Below the pieces are notes generated by a model that was not told where the DNA came from, searched no databases, and saw only the letters and a list, made by a program, of their open reading frames with translations. This document shows, in pieces, positions 43,369 through 52,491 of a DNA stretch of 64,000 bases. This stretch comes from JAJEAO01 sp963667635 (lineage in GTDB: Bacteria; Acidobacteriota; Vicinamibacteria; Marinacidobacterales; Marinacidobacteraceae): positions 2,046,001-2,110,000 of the forward strand of contig OZ246946.1 in NCBI GenBank assembly GCA_965232015.1. Reading direction: 5' to 3'. The position numbers were made by a program, and so were the translations under genes. Each line of letters opens with the position of its first letter. The first letter of the stretch is position 1.

Positions 43369-44361
43369 TTATCTGATGCCGACCCGTCGAAGCACCCGGG
43401 CGAGCCCCTGCCGGGTGATGCCGAGGTCGCGGGCGGCGCGGGTCCGGTTCCCGGAAGCGCGCTCCAGGGCGCGCAGCACGAGGAGCCGCTCGAAGGCGCG
43501 GCGGGCGACGGCGAGGCGGCGAAGCGCCAGCAGCCGCGCCAACGCGTCGGAGTCCCCGGGGTCCGGGGACGACGCCTCCGCGGACGGAACGAGACCGTCG
43601 AACGCACCCGCGCCGAGGCGGGCGGCGCCGGGTCGCCGAATGAGCGCGGCCACGAGAGCCGACTCCAATTCCCTCACGTTCCCCGGCCAGTCGTGGCGAG
43701 CGAGCCGATCGAGCGCCCGCGGGTCGAGATCGGGAGTCGGGAACCGGTAGCGGCTGGCCTGGCGCCCGAGGAGAGCGCGGGCGAGCGCCGGCACCTCGTC
43801 GAGCCGCTCGCGCAGCGGCGGGATCCGGAGGCGCACGACCTGGAGGCGATAGAGCAGATCCTTCCGGAACCCGCCCTCGACCGACAACTCGGCGAGAGGC
43901 CGCTGGGCGGCGGCGATCAGTCGAAAGTCGGAGCGGCGCGTCCGCGTCTCCCCGACGCGGCGAAACTCGCGCTCCTGGATCGTGCGCAGGAGCAGGGACT
44001 GGCCTCTCGGCGAGAGTTCGGCGACCTCGTCGAGAAAGAGCGTGCCTCCCGACGCGGCCTCCACCAGGCCCGCCCGCTCCCGGTGCGCCCCGGTGAAGGC
44101 GCCGCGGGCGTGACCGAAGAGCTCCGCTTCCAGCAGACTGTCGGGCATCGCCGCCGAGTTCACCGCGACGAGGGGGCCCTTTCTCCGGGGGCTTCGATCG
44201 TGGAGGAATCGGGCCAGCAGCTCCTTGCCGGAGCCGGTCTCGCCCTCGATGAGGACCGGGACATCGAAGCGGGCGACGCGTTCCGCCTCGGCGAGCAGGG
44301 CGCGGGTGGCGGGCGAGGCGGCGATGAAGCCGCTGGCGCTCGCGCTCCGGGGTCGGGTCAC
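43369..44361 (-). CDS. Sigma-54-dependent activator lacking a sensory domain
   Basis: The product has 330 residues from GTG 44361. The AAA+ domain has Walker A EGETGSGKELLA, the sigma-54 contact loop GAFTGA intact, Walker B GGTLFLDEVAEL and the arginine-finger region. The C-terminus is a Fis-type helix-turn-helix (TRAARDLGITRQGLARVL). There is no receiver, GAF or PAS domain; only ~18 residues precede the AAA+ domain, as in PspF-like activators. The frame continues upstream but crosses the palindromic repeat, so the short form is preferred. It must be controlled by a partner or by expression level. Confidence 0.85.
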   Translation of the reverse strand: MTRPRSASASGFIAASPATRALLAEAERVARFDVPVLIEGETGSGKELLARFLHDRSPRRKGPLVAVNSAAMPDSLLEAELFGHARGAFTGAHRERAGLVEAASGGTLFLDEVAELSPRGQSLLLRTIQEREFRRVGETRTRRSDFRLIAAAQRPLAELSVEGGFRKDLLYRLQVVRLRIPPLRERLDEVPALARALLGRQASRYRFPTPDLDPRALDRLARHDWPGNVRELESALVAALIRRPGAARLGAGAFDGLVPSAEASSPDPGDSDALARLLALRRLAVARRAFERLLVLRALERASGNRTRAARDLGITRQGLARVLRRVGIR

Positions 44362-44377
44362 TGCCTCACGTTCCGCC

Positions 44378-44489
44378 GCCGGACTCCACTTCCTCGCCGG
44401 CGCGCCGGTAGTCCGGCAGATTCTCGCGGCGACTGCGCCGCACCCCGCCCCGCCCCCACCGGGAGAACTGGCCGGGAGAACTGGTGGAG
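44378..44489. repeat. Dispersed palindromic repeat, copy between pheT and the sigma-54 activator
   Basis: Contains GCCGGACTCCA, the inverted GCCGGCGCGCCGG and CACCGGGAGAACTGG followed by GAGAACTGGTGGAG. It begins 24 bases after the pheT stop codon on the minus strand and 16 bases before the activator's start. Confidence 0.75.
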
Positions 44490-44513
44490 AGCCGCGGTCC
44501 ATACCGCTCCGGT

Positions 44514-46964
44514 TCAGGCGCCGCGGACGACCGCTCCGAAGCGGCGGACGCGCTTCAGGATCGTTCGCCGGATCTTGACCAGATCCTTCTCGGCGAGCGT
44601 CCGGTTCGGCGCCTGGTAGCGGACCGCCACCCCGAGCGAGCGAGCGCCGGGTTGGCCTCCGGCTTCCCCGTCCAGCGGGTAGTCGTCGAAGATGCGGGCC
44701 TCCACGACCAGCGGGTGGCTCGCGACCTCCCGGGCGAGATCGGCGGCCAGGACGCCGGGCCCGACGACGAAGGCAAAGTCCTCCGAGGCCGAGGGATGAC
44801 GCGGGAGCGGGACGGCGGCGACCGGAGCGCTCGCCTCGGGGGCGAGCCCCAGCACCCGGGAGAGATCGAGCTCCCACACGCAGGTCTCGACGCCGACGCC
44901 GAAGGTGCCGGCGGTGTCCGGATGCGCCTGCCCGAGAAAGCCGATCGCCTGCCCGGCGACCTCCACCGCAGCCGTCCGACCGGGCAGCATCCCGAACCGT
45001 TCGGTCGGCCGGAACCGGGCCTCGAGCCGGAGTCCGTCGAGCACCCGCTCCAGCGTCGCCTTCAGGTCGAAGAAGTCGAGCGATTCCGTCGTGGGACTTG
45101 CGAACCGGTCCGGCCGGACCCCGGCCATGAGCGCCACGGCGCGCTCCTCTTCGGCGGGCCGTCCGTGCGGGTCATCGGCGCCCGGTCGGTAGATCCGACC
45201 CACCTCGAAGAGTCGCACCGAGCGGGCGCCTCGATCCAGATTGAGGGCGGCGGCCCGGAACAGGCCCGGCAGAAGCGATGTGCGCAGCGTGTCCCGGGCC
45301 CGCCCCAGCGGGTTCTCGACGCGCACCGGGGCCGGAGAGTCGAGCGATCCCGGGGGGAGGACGGCGGCGAGGTCCTCCATCGAGACCAGCGAGTAGGTCT
45401 GCACTTCGAAGAGTCCGGCATCAGCCCCGAGGTCGCGCACCCGTTCCCGCAGCTCGCGGGCGGGAAGCCGGGGGTGGCGCGGCACCGCCCCCTCGATCGG
45501 GTCCGTAGGCAGATCGTCGTAGCCGGTGATCCTCGCGACTTCCTCCACCAGGTCGTCCTGCGCCCGGACGTCGCGACGCCAGTAGGGCACGTTGACGGAC
45601 AAGGCGCCGTCCGGTCGAGCGGGGTCGGACCCGGTCACCGACTCGACCCCGAATCCCAGCCGCCGCAGCGATTCCTCCACCGCCGCCGGGGGCACGTCCA
45701 TCCCGAGCACCTGCGGAATGCGCGACCGCCGCAGTCGCACATGGATCGGGCCCTCGGGCTCGGGCCAGTAGTCGAGAAGGCCCTCGGCCACCCGTCCCCC
45801 GGCGTGCTCCGCAAGCAGCCGGCAGACCCGGGCGGAGGCCAGCGGCGCGAGCTGGGGCGGCAGGCCCCACGCGAACCGCCGGGCCGCGTCCGAGAACAGG
45901 TCGAACGCCCGGGCGGTGCGGCGAACGCTGGCGGGATGGAAGTTCGCGACTTCGAGGAGGATGTTCCGCGTCTCGTCGGTGACCTCGGTCTCGAGCCCGC
46001 CCATGACCCCGGCGAGCGCGATCGGACCTGACGGATCGGCGATCACGAGCCGCTCCGGGTCGAGTCGCCGCTCCTTGCCGTCGAGCGTGGTGAGCGTCTC
46101 TCCGACTTCGGCGCGCCGGACCAGGATCCGGCGATCCCGCACCCGATCCGCGTCGAAGGCGTGGACCGGCTGTCCGAGTTCCAGCATCACGTAGTTCGTG
46201 ATGTCCACCAGATTGCTGATCGGACGCATCCCGGCGGCGGCGAGGCGTTCTTGCATCCACGGGGGCGACGGACCGACCCGGACGTCCTCGATGAGCGCGA
46301 GGGTGAACCGGGCGCACAGGTCGGGCACCGCCACCTCGATCCCGGCGCGTCCGGAGATCTGCGGCCCGTCGGCGCAAAGGCCCGTGTCGGGGAACCGGAG
46401 CCGCGCGCCGGTGAGAGCCGCCACGTCGCGCGCCACGCCCACCATCGAGAGCGCGTCGGCGCGGTTCGGCGTCAGGTCGAAGACGAGCACCTGATCGCCG
46501 AGGGCGTCGGCGAGCGGCGTTCCGGCGGCCGGCGCGTCTTCCAGCACCAGGATCCCGGCGTGCTCGCCGGAGAGCCCGAGTTCGGCTTCCGAGCAGACCA
46601 TCCCTCCCGACACGACGCCCCGAATCCGCGACTTCTTCAGCTTGCGCAGCCGCCCGGTGCGCGGATCGGTGAGCATCGCCCCGACGCCGGCGAACGCGAT
46701 GTCCTGGCCCTCCGCGACGTTGGGAGCGCCGCAGACGACGGTCTGCACCCCATCGCCCCGGTCCACGGTGACGAGCCGGAGCCGGTCGGCGGCGGGGTGG
46801 GGCTTCACCTCCAGCACCCTCCCCACCACGACGCCCTTCCACTCGCCGCCCACCCGCTCGATGTCGGTGACCTCGAGCCCGGCCAGCGTCAGCCGGTGGG
46901 CGAGCGCCGGGATGTCCTCCGGGAGGGCGACGAGGGTTTCGAGCCAGCTCAGCGGGACGCGCAT
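44514..46964 (-). CDS. pheT: Phenylalanyl-tRNA synthetase beta subunit
   Basis: The product has 816 residues, the usual length. It opens with MRVPLSWLETLVALP. The EMAP-like tRNA-binding domain follows (VVVGRVLEVKPHPAADRLRL, residues ~47-66). The B3/4 editing region lies at ~200-400 (SNLVDITNYVMLELGQPVHAF), then B5. The catalytic-like fold has PLGRARDTLRTSLLPGL, and the C-terminal anticodon-binding FDX-ACB domain ends the protein. It charges tRNA-Phe as a tetramer with PheS. The gene starts 19 bases after pheS ends, forming the standard pheST operon. Confidence 0.95.
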   Translation of the reverse strand: MRVPLSWLETLVALPEDIPALAHRLTLAGLEVTDIERVGGEWKGVVVGRVLEVKPHPAADRLRLVTVDRGDGVQTVVCGAPNVAEGQDIAFAGVGAMLTDPRTGRLRKLKKSRIRGVVSGGMVCSEAELGLSGEHAGILVLEDAPAAGTPLADALGDQVLVFDLTPNRADALSMVGVARDVAALTGARLRFPDTGLCADGPQISGRAGIEVAVPDLCARFTLALIEDVRVGPSPPWMQERLAAAGMRPISNLVDITNYVMLELGQPVHAFDADRVRDRRILVRRAEVGETLTTLDGKERRLDPERLVIADPSGPIALAGVMGGLETEVTDETRNILLEVANFHPASVRRTARAFDLFSDAARRFAWGLPPQLAPLASARVCRLLAEHAGGRVAEGLLDYWPEPEGPIHVRLRRSRIPQVLGMDVPPAAVEESLRRLGFGVESVTGSDPARPDGALSVNVPYWRRDVRAQDDLVEEVARITGYDDLPTDPIEGAVPRHPRLPARELRERVRDLGADAGLFEVQTYSLVSMEDLAAVLPPGSLDSPAPVRVENPLGRARDTLRTSLLPGLFRAAALNLDRGARSVRLFEVGRIYRPGADDPHGRPAEEERAVALMAGVRPDRFASPTTESLDFFDLKATLERVLDGLRLEARFRPTERFGMLPGRTAAVEVAGQAIGFLGQAHPDTAGTFGVGVETCVWELDLSRVLGLAPEASAPVAAVPLPRHPSASEDFAFVVGPGVLAADLAREVASHPLVVEARIFDDYPLDGEAGGQPGARSLGVAVRYQAPNRTLAEKDLVKIRRTILKRVRRFGAVVRGA

Positions 46965-46983
46965 GACGGGGGGGCAGTCAGAA

Positions 46984-48021
46984 TCAGAACTGGCGCAGGA
47001 AGCGGAGGTCGTTCTCGTAGAAGCGGCGGATGTCGCGGATCCCGTGACGGAGCATGGCGATTCGCTCGACCCCGAGACCGGCGGCGAAACCGGTGTACTC
47101 CTCGGGGTCGTAACCCATCCGGGCGAGGATCTCGGGGTGGACCATGCCGGCGCCCAGGATCTCGATCCAACCGCCCGGGCTGCTCACCGAGACTTCGACG
47201 CCCGGCTCGACGAACGGGAAGTAGTCGCACCGGAAGCGGATCTCGCGATCCTCCCCGAACAGCCGTCGGGCGAACTCGTAGAGCGTTCCCTTCAGGTGCG
47301 CCATCGTGAGCCCCCGATCCACGGCGAGCACTTCGGTCTGGGTGATCATCCATTCGTGGGTGGCGTCGGTGGCCTCGTTCCGGTACGTCCGGCCGGGCGC
47401 GATGAGCCGGATCGGCGGGTCGTTCGCCTCCATGAACCGGATCTGGTTGGGGGAGGTGTGCGTCCGGAGCAGGAGCGGGCGCGACGGCCGCGCGTCGGCC
47501 CCGTCCGAAGACTCGCGCGGCGCCAGCCAGAAGGTGTCCATGGCATCCCGGGCCGGGTGGTCGGCCGGGATGCGCAGCGCCTCGAAGTTGTAGTAGTCGA
47601 GTTCGACTTCCGGCCCCTCGATGACATGGAAGCCCATCGCGGCGAACGCTGCGACCACGGCGCGCTCGGTGAGCGTGATCGGATGGAGCCCGCCGCGCGG
47701 AAGCGACCGACCGGGGAGGCTCACGTCGAGCGCGCCGAGGCGTTCGGTGGCGCGGTCGCGGAGCGCCGCGACCCGGTTGCGACAGGCCTCGGTCAGGTCG
47801 CTCTTCGCCCGATTCAGGGCGCGCCCGGCCGCGGCGCGCTCGGACGCGGGAAGCTTCCCGAGGCCGCGAAGCGCCAGCGCGAGCGGCGACCGGCGACCCA
47901 ACCATCGGATCCGCCAGGCGGCGACATCCGGCTCGCTGTCGATCGCGGAGAGCTCTTCGAGCGCGGCGGGGACCTCCGCCGCGACGCGAAGCGGTTCGGC
48001 CGGGGTCTCGGAGGGCGTCAC
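46984..48021 (-). CDS. pheS: Phenylalanyl-tRNA synthetase alpha subunit
   Basis: The product has 345 residues from GTG 48021; the frame runs on far upstream but overlaps ctaA there. An N-terminal coiled-coil region is followed by class II motif 2 (RTYRNEATDATHEWMITQ) and motif 3 (GLGVERIAMLRHGIRDIR). GPEVELDYYNFEAL is the typical start of the catalytic domain. It forms the alpha2beta2 enzyme with PheT, encoded directly downstream. Confidence 0.95.
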   Translation of the reverse strand: MTPSETPAEPLRVAAEVPAALEELSAIDSEPDVAAWRIRWLGRRSPLALALRGLGKLPASERAAAGRALNRAKSDLTEACRNRVAALRDRATERLGALDVSLPGRSLPRGGLHPITLTERAVVAAFAAMGFHVIEGPEVELDYYNFEALRIPADHPARDAMDTFWLAPRESSDGADARPSRPLLLRTHTSPNQIRFMEANDPPIRLIAPGRTYRNEATDATHEWMITQTEVLAVDRGLTMAHLKGTLYEFARRLFGEDREIRFRCDYFPFVEPGVEVSVSSPGGWIEILGAGMVHPEILARMGYDPEEYTGFAAGLGVERIAMLRHGIRDIRRFYENDLRFLRQF

Positions 48022-48122
48022 GACGGGCTGGGCGCGGGTCCACGGCCCGGGAGGCGGGCCCCCGGGTTCGCGCGCCGCGCCTACCGTTTCGAGGGTCCGC
48101 CGCCGGGTCTCGCGCTCGGATC

Positions 48123-49052
48123 TCACCGGCGCGGCCGCGTCCCCGTATCGTAGCCGAGCGGCTCGAGCGACGCGCAGGTCAGGATCAGAGCCATCCACGC
48201 CGCCTGCGCCCCCCCGAGGTGGACGAGCTGCATCCAGCCCGGGGCTCCGAGGGCGATGTTCGCGGCCCCGATCGCGACCGAGGCGAGGACCAGCGCGAGC
48301 GTCACCCGGGCCCAGCGGTTCCCGAGCTCCGGGCGCAGCAGCCAGCAGAGCCAGACCGCCGCGACCGTCGCGACGACCGGATGGATGGCGCGCAGACGCA
48401 CCAGGAAGTGGTTCCCGGCGGAGACGCCGTCGAGGACCCGGGCCACCAGACGCCCTCCGTCCGACACTTCCATGGGAAACAGCGTGTCGCCGAGCGCCGT
48501 GACCGCCCCGGTCATCGCCGTGATGACGAAGAGGGCGATGCCGGTGGCGAAGGCGGCGCGGCGCCGGCGCAGGAACCGGGACGGCGGGTCCGAGCGTCCC
48601 GAGCGCCACGCGGTCAGGGCGGCGAAGGCGGTCAGGGCGAGGGTGTTCGCGAGGTGGAGCGCGATCACGACGGCGCGCGCCCCCGAGTCGTCGTCGCCGG
48701 TGAGCCCTCCCAGCACGAGCCCGGCGCCGATCGCCCCCTCGAAGACGATGAACAGCAGGGTGAGAGCGGCGGCGGCGGTGACCGGCCCCCGCCCGTGCCG
48801 CCTCCACGACCACCCGAGGAGCAGGAGGCTGAACACGCCGCACAACGCGCTCGTGACCCGGTGGGTGAACTCGATCCGCGTCGAGGCGCCGGGATCGGCC
48901 GGGAGCAGCTCGCCGTGGCAGGTCGGCCAATTCGCCCCGCAGCCGTCTCCGGAGTGGCTGATGCGCACCCACGCTCCAAACAGGATCACCGCGAGGAGGT
49001 AACCGACGAAGAGCCACGCGGCGGCCGGGAAAAACGACCGCCGCCGAGTCAC
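48123..49052 (-). CDS. ctaA: Heme A synthase (CtaA/COX15)
   Basis: The product has 309 residues with a GTG start and about eight membrane helices. FGAWVRISHSGDGCGANWPTC is the conserved first loop, including the cysteine pair CGANWPTC seen in CtaA. EFTHR near residue 62, HLANT near 133, IHPVVAT and LVHLGGA supply the heme-ligand histidines. It oxidises heme O to heme A for aa3-type oxidases, so the organism is expected to respire aerobically. It lies 101 bp upstream of pheS and is divergent from the small membrane gene at 49214. Confidence 0.9.
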   Translation of the reverse strand: MTRRRSFFPAAAWLFVGYLLAVILFGAWVRISHSGDGCGANWPTCHGELLPADPGASTRIEFTHRVTSALCGVFSLLLLGWSWRRHGRGPVTAAAALTLLFIVFEGAIGAGLVLGGLTGDDDSGARAVVIALHLANTLALTAFAALTAWRSGRSDPPSRFLRRRRAAFATGIALFVITAMTGAVTALGDTLFPMEVSDGGRLVARVLDGVSAGNHFLVRLRAIHPVVATVAAVWLCWLLRPELGNRWARVTLALVLASVAIGAANIALGAPGWMQLVHLGGAQAAWMALILTCASLEPLGYDTGTRPRR

Positions 49053-49083
49053 AGGGGCGGCATCGTATGGCGACTTGCCCTCG

Positions 49084-49112
49084 TTGACTGCATGCGCCCG
49101 ATCATGATAGAA
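49084..49112 (+). promoter_or_regulatory. Possible sigma-70-type promoter upstream of the small membrane gene
   Basis: TTGACT at 49084-49089 is followed after 17 bases by ATAGAA at 49107-49112. It lies in the divergent gap between ctaA and the gene at 49214, which also has a good ribosome-binding site (AAGGAGAC at 49204). Confidence 0.4.
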
Positions 49113-49213
49113 AGGGTGTTCGGATGGATTGCGTCAGCTTCGGGTTCCCGTACCTGTGGGGTTCGGGCTCGGCGCCTCAAAGCGGCACTGCGATGCCGTA
49201 GTAAGGAGACAAC

Positions 49214-49531
49214 ATGCAGAGGATTCTGGTGGGCTTGGTGGCCCTCATCGCCGTGGTGGAGGGGCTTGCGACCGGGATGATCCCGATGGCGAGCCTCCTG
49301 CTCGTCCTCGCCGGCCTCGTGCACGGCGCCATGAACGTGGACGCCGAGAGCCCGTCCGAGTACCTCCTCGTCGCCCTGGGCGCGCACCTCGCCGCGAGTT
49401 CGGATGTCCTGGGCTCGATTCCGGCCATCGGGATGCAGCTCGACGGCATCGTCGGCGGACTCTCCATGGCGATCACGGCTGGCGTGGTGTCGGTCGTCGC
49501 CATGCGCACGGTGAACCGCCTCAAGGGCTGA
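49214..49531 (+). CDS. Small membrane protein of unknown function
   Basis: The product has 105 residues and is almost wholly hydrophobic, with about four short membrane segments (for example RILVGLVALIAVVEGLATG and MASLLLVLAGLVHGAM). A strong Shine-Dalgarno sequence, AAGGAGA, precedes the ATG by 4-5 bases, which suggests good expression. It stands alone, followed by a terminator-like hairpin. I do not know its family. Confidence 0.65.
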   Translation: MQRILVGLVALIAVVEGLATGMIPMASLLLVLAGLVHGAMNVDAESPSEYLLVALGAHLAASSDVLGSIPAIGMQLDGIVGGLSMAITAGVVSVVAMRTVNRLKG

Positions 49532-49608
49532 CGCCTTCTCACGGGCAGGCGACCGCAGAGTAGCCCGCCCAACCCAGGGAGCGGGCCGCGGGTTCTTCCC
49601 CGGTCCGC

Positions 49609-49636
49609 GCCGGTGGCTCCGCCGCGAGCCACCGGC
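49609..49636 (+). terminator. Strong hairpin, candidate terminator
   Basis: GCCGGTGGCTC (49609-49619) and GAGCCACCGGC (49626-49636) form a perfect 11-bp stem with a 6-base loop, followed by the short pyrimidine run TTCCTCCC. It lies 78 bp after the small membrane gene and upstream of the initiator tRNA. The T run is weak. Confidence 0.5.
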
Positions 49637-49731
49637 TTCCTCCCGTATCGCGCCGGGTTCGGATTCCGGCGCTGTCGTTTTCGGACTGGCGCGTCGGGAC
49701 GCAAGTGCGCTATATTTCCCGTCCCCTTGGA

Positions 49732-49809
<78 letters not shown>

Positions 49810-49964
49810 GGGCTCTTTTGCGTTATCCGCGTCATCCGGAACTTTCCCCGCGAATCCGTCGCGCGGCGCCTCCCTCAGGCTCTTCTTCGGGCTCTTCTTC
49901 AGGATTGACGCATTCCGCCATCGGTTGCCGGATGGCGTAGGCGGTTTCGTTCCGGACGCTGGCG

Positions 49965-51044
49965 ATGTCGAGGCTCTCGACGGTCCGTCGGTGGTTGCGG
50001 GGCCGGTGGCGGCGTCGTCACCCGCTCGGCGCCGAGCGGCTCGTCCTCTCGCTGGTCCAGCCGTCGCTGCTGCTGGGCGCGCTGGTGATCGCAACGGGAA
50101 CCGCCGGCTACATGGCCATCGAGGGATGGACGTTCCGCGAATCCCTCTACATGACCGTGATCACCCTCTCCACGGTCGGATTCGGCGAGGTCCACGACCT
50201 GAGCGACGGCGGGAGAATGTTCACCGTCGGGCTCATCGTGGGCGGCGTCGCGTCGCTCGGAGTCGCCCTGGTGGGGATCGGCGAGAGACTCCGGGGTGCG
50301 CCCCGGCGGCGTCTCGAACGGAGGATTCAGCGGATGAAGAACCACATCATCGTCTGCGGCTACGGGCGGATCGCCAGGACCGTCGTTCCCGGCCTGATCC
50401 GGGAGGGGTACCGGGTCAACGTGATCGAAGAAGACGCCGAGGTCGCCGAGGCCGCGATCCGCAAGGCGATCCCGGTGCTGCGCGGGGACGCGACCAGCGA
50501 GGAAGTCCTCGAGCGGGCCGGCGTGCGTCGCGCGGCGGTGGTCGCCGCGCTGCTTCCCAACGACGGCGACAACCTCGTGATCACGATGACCGCGACCGGA
50601 CTCCAGCCCAACATCCGGGTGGTGGCGCGCTCCGAACAGGAACGATCGGTGGCGAACCTCGAGAGAGCGGGCGCTCACCCGCAGGACGTGGTGTCGCCCC
50701 ACCGGACCGCGGGCGAGCTCCTCCTCTGGATGTTGACCCACGAGGGGGCGGCCCGGCTCACCCGCGGCATCCAGGACGTCGCCGGGGGCCACTTCGACAC
50801 CGGCGCGCTCCCGGTGACCGCCGACTCGCCGCTCGTCGGCAAGTCGGTCGCGGAGGCGGCGATCGGCGGCGAGACGAACATCCTGGCGCTCGCGGTGACT
50901 TCGCCCTCGGGCGAGGTGACCTTGGCCCCGCGCGGGAGTCAGCGACTCGAGATCGGCGACCAGCTCACGCTGCTGGGCCGGCCCGAGGATCTCCGGGAGC
51001 TTGGCGTCCAGCTCGACGGGCCTCCCGAGCACCTCGCGGAATGA
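49965..51044 (+). CDS. Potassium channel with RCK (TrkA-N/TrkA-C) domains
   Basis: The product has 359 residues. Two membrane helices flank the pore helix and filter TLSTVGFGE (about residues 68-76); TVGFG is a known variant of TVGYG. The RCK domain follows: IIVCGYGRIARTVV near 125-138 is the NAD(H)-type Rossmann loop, with GDATSEEVLERAGV after it. A TrkA-C domain lies at ~270-345 (SPLVGKSVAEAAI). It is the architecture of MthK/Kch-type channels gated by a cytosolic ligand. The next gene overlaps it by 4 bases. Confidence 0.85.
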   Translation: MSRLSTVRRWLRGRWRRRHPLGAERLVLSLVQPSLLLGALVIATGTAGYMAIEGWTFRESLYMTVITLSTVGFGEVHDLSDGGRMFTVGLIVGGVASLGVALVGIGERLRGAPRRRLERRIQRMKNHIIVCGYGRIARTVVPGLIREGYRVNVIEEDAEVAEAAIRKAIPVLRGDATSEEVLERAGVRRAAVVAALLPNDGDNLVITMTATGLQPNIRVVARSEQERSVANLERAGAHPQDVVSPHRTAGELLLWMLTHEGAARLTRGIQDVAGGHFDTGALPVTADSPLVGKSVAEAAIGGETNILALAVTSPSGEVTLAPRGSQRLEIGDQLTLLGRPEDLRELGVQLDGPPEHLAE

Positions 51045-51469
51045 GCGCCGGCGCCCGCCCCGGTTACGCGGGCGCCTTCCTCTGGGGCGGCGCCTACCTC
51101 GGGCTCTTCGTCATCGTCGCGGGCGCCCGGCTTTCGGTGATGGGCGTCGGCGACGGCCCGTCCGGGATCCCGCCGGCGGCCCTCGGCAACCTGCTCGTCG
51201 TGTATCTCGCCGGTTGCGTTTTCGCGCTCCCCCTGATCTGGACCCGGCGCCGCCTTGCCCGGAACCCCGCGCGCCCGTCGCGCTGGCCGGTCGTCGGCTG
51301 GCTGCTCGTGAGTCCGGTCTCGGCGCTCGGGGTCGTGGTCGGGGGTCTGCTCGGCCCGGTCGGCATCCTGCTCTACGGGGGGATGCCGGTCGTCCTCACT
51401 CTGGGGGGCGGACTCGCACTGGGGGCGCTTCGGCGGCGAAACGACGTCCCGCGGGGGGGAGATCCCTGA
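51041..51469 (+). CDS. Four-span membrane protein coupled to the potassium channel gene
   Basis: The product has 142 residues. ATG at 51041 overlaps the channel stop as ATGA. Four hydrophobic segments are visible (for example YAGAFLWGGAYLGLFVIVAG and LGNLLVVYLAGCVFALPLIW). Translational coupling suggests it works with the channel, but I recognise no family. Confidence 0.6.
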   Translation: MSAGARPGYAGAFLWGGAYLGLFVIVAGARLSVMGVGDGPSGIPPAALGNLLVVYLAGCVFALPLIWTRRRLARNPARPSRWPVVGWLLVSPVSALGVVVGGLLGPVGILLYGGMPVVLTLGGGLALGALRRRNDVPRGGDP

Positions 51470-51489
51470 CCCCCGGCGGCGCGGCGGGA

Positions 51490-51560
51490 GCCGGCGAGTG
51501 GATTTGAACCACCGACCTGCTGATTACGAATCAGCTGCTCTGCCCCTGAGCTACACCGGC
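51490..51560 (-). tRNA. tRNA-Thr (CGT)
   Basis: On the minus strand the gene reads GCCGGTGTAGCTCAG at its 5' end, has anticodon stem-loop GCTGATTCGTAATCAGC (anticodon CGT) and T-arm GGTTCAAATCC. The acceptor stem pairs over 7 bp with one G-U. No CCA is encoded. Confidence 0.95.
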
Positions 51561-51678
51561 TTGCCCGTCCGGGCCGTTCAGGACGCCCGGATCGCCGTCG
51601 GATAGGGTGGATCGCCGCCCCGACGGCGGCGGCGCATTGTAACCGCGAGCCGATGGCGCGACGACCCGCGAAAGCGCC

Positions 51679-52491
51679 TCAGTCGCGCTCGCCGAAGCGG
51701 AACAGGATGCCGAGCGTCAGCGCCGAAACCGAGGCGCCGTCGGTGCCGCCCTCGACCAGATCGAGCGGCGCGGAGGCGGCGCCGTAGCGCACGAACCGAT
51801 AGTCGAAGGCGATCGCCGCCGGGAACAGGGGAAACGGCACCTTGATCCCGGCCCCGAAGACGAGGGCCCCGCTGCGGAACGGCGCGTCACCCTCCACTTC
51901 CGACTCTCTCCAACCGTAGCCGAGGCTCAGATAGGGCGTCACCGCCGCCAGCGCCACTTGAGCCACCGCCGCGGCAGTGAACTCGTTGCTCTCCTGGACG
52001 AGCCCTTCATCGAACAGCACCAGCCCGGCGTCCTCGTCCTCGACCCGAATCTCGAAGACCGTGGTCGTCCGGGAATAGCCGGCCTCGAGGCCCAGATAGG
52101 GGTTCACGAAAAGGGTGCCGCGCGCGCCGTAGTGCTCCCCGAATCCCACATCGTCCGCCTCGGCCGACACGGTCTGGAAAATGTTTCGGGAGAAGCCGAG
52201 ATCCTGATTGACGCGCTGGCCTCCGATCAGGGCCGCCGCCTCGGCCCGGGCCCACATGCCTCCGGGAGCGAACACCGGCCCGGCGCCCGCCTGCGGCGCG
52301 GTCGCCGACTCCCCGGCGCCGGTCACCACCGGCGCGTAGCGCCCACCCGCTCTGCGGGCGGCGTCCAGAAGCCCGGCGGACGGCTCGGGGAGCGCCTTCG
52401 CGCCGGGGGCGGCGACGGCGGGGGACGAGACGAGCGGCAGCGCCGCGCAACCGAGCGCCGCGACGGCGGAACCCAGCCGCCGCGGGATCAC
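51679..52491 (-). CDS. Secreted outer-membrane beta-barrel-like protein
   Basis: The product has 270 residues from GTG 52491, whose TGA overlap couples it to the protease gene. A signal peptide (AVAALGCAALPLVSSPAVAA) is followed by alternating beta-strand segments (GTLFVNPYLGLEAGYSRTT, VTPYLSLGYGWRESE). It ends in LTLGILFRFGERD, where an aromatic residue near the terminus is usual for outer-membrane barrels. Probably an 8-stranded barrel. The translational coupling suggests a role linked to the secreted protease. Confidence 0.7.
   Translation of the reverse strand: MIPRRLGSAVAALGCAALPLVSSPAVAAPGAKALPEPSAGLLDAARRAGGRYAPVVTGAGESATAPQAGAGPVFAPGGMWARAEAAALIGGQRVNQDLGFSRNIFQTVSAEADDVGFGEHYGARGTLFVNPYLGLEAGYSRTTTVFEIRVEDEDAGLVLFDEGLVQESNEFTAAAVAQVALAAVTPYLSLGYGWRESEVEGDAPFRSGALVFGAGIKVPFPLFPAAIAFDYRFVRYGAASAPLDLVEGGTDGASVSALTLGILFRFGERD

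Noticed and set aside
39972..43376. A 1134-codon plus-strand open frame opposite the BNR-propeller gene
   Set aside because: The translation is low-complexity Val/Gly/Arg/Asp text without motifs. The minus strand has a signal peptide and regular Asp-box repeats.
48022..49017. Extension of pheS far upstream in an open frame
   Set aside because: The extension overlaps ctaA in another frame and has no PheS similarity. GTG at 48021 gives the normal length.
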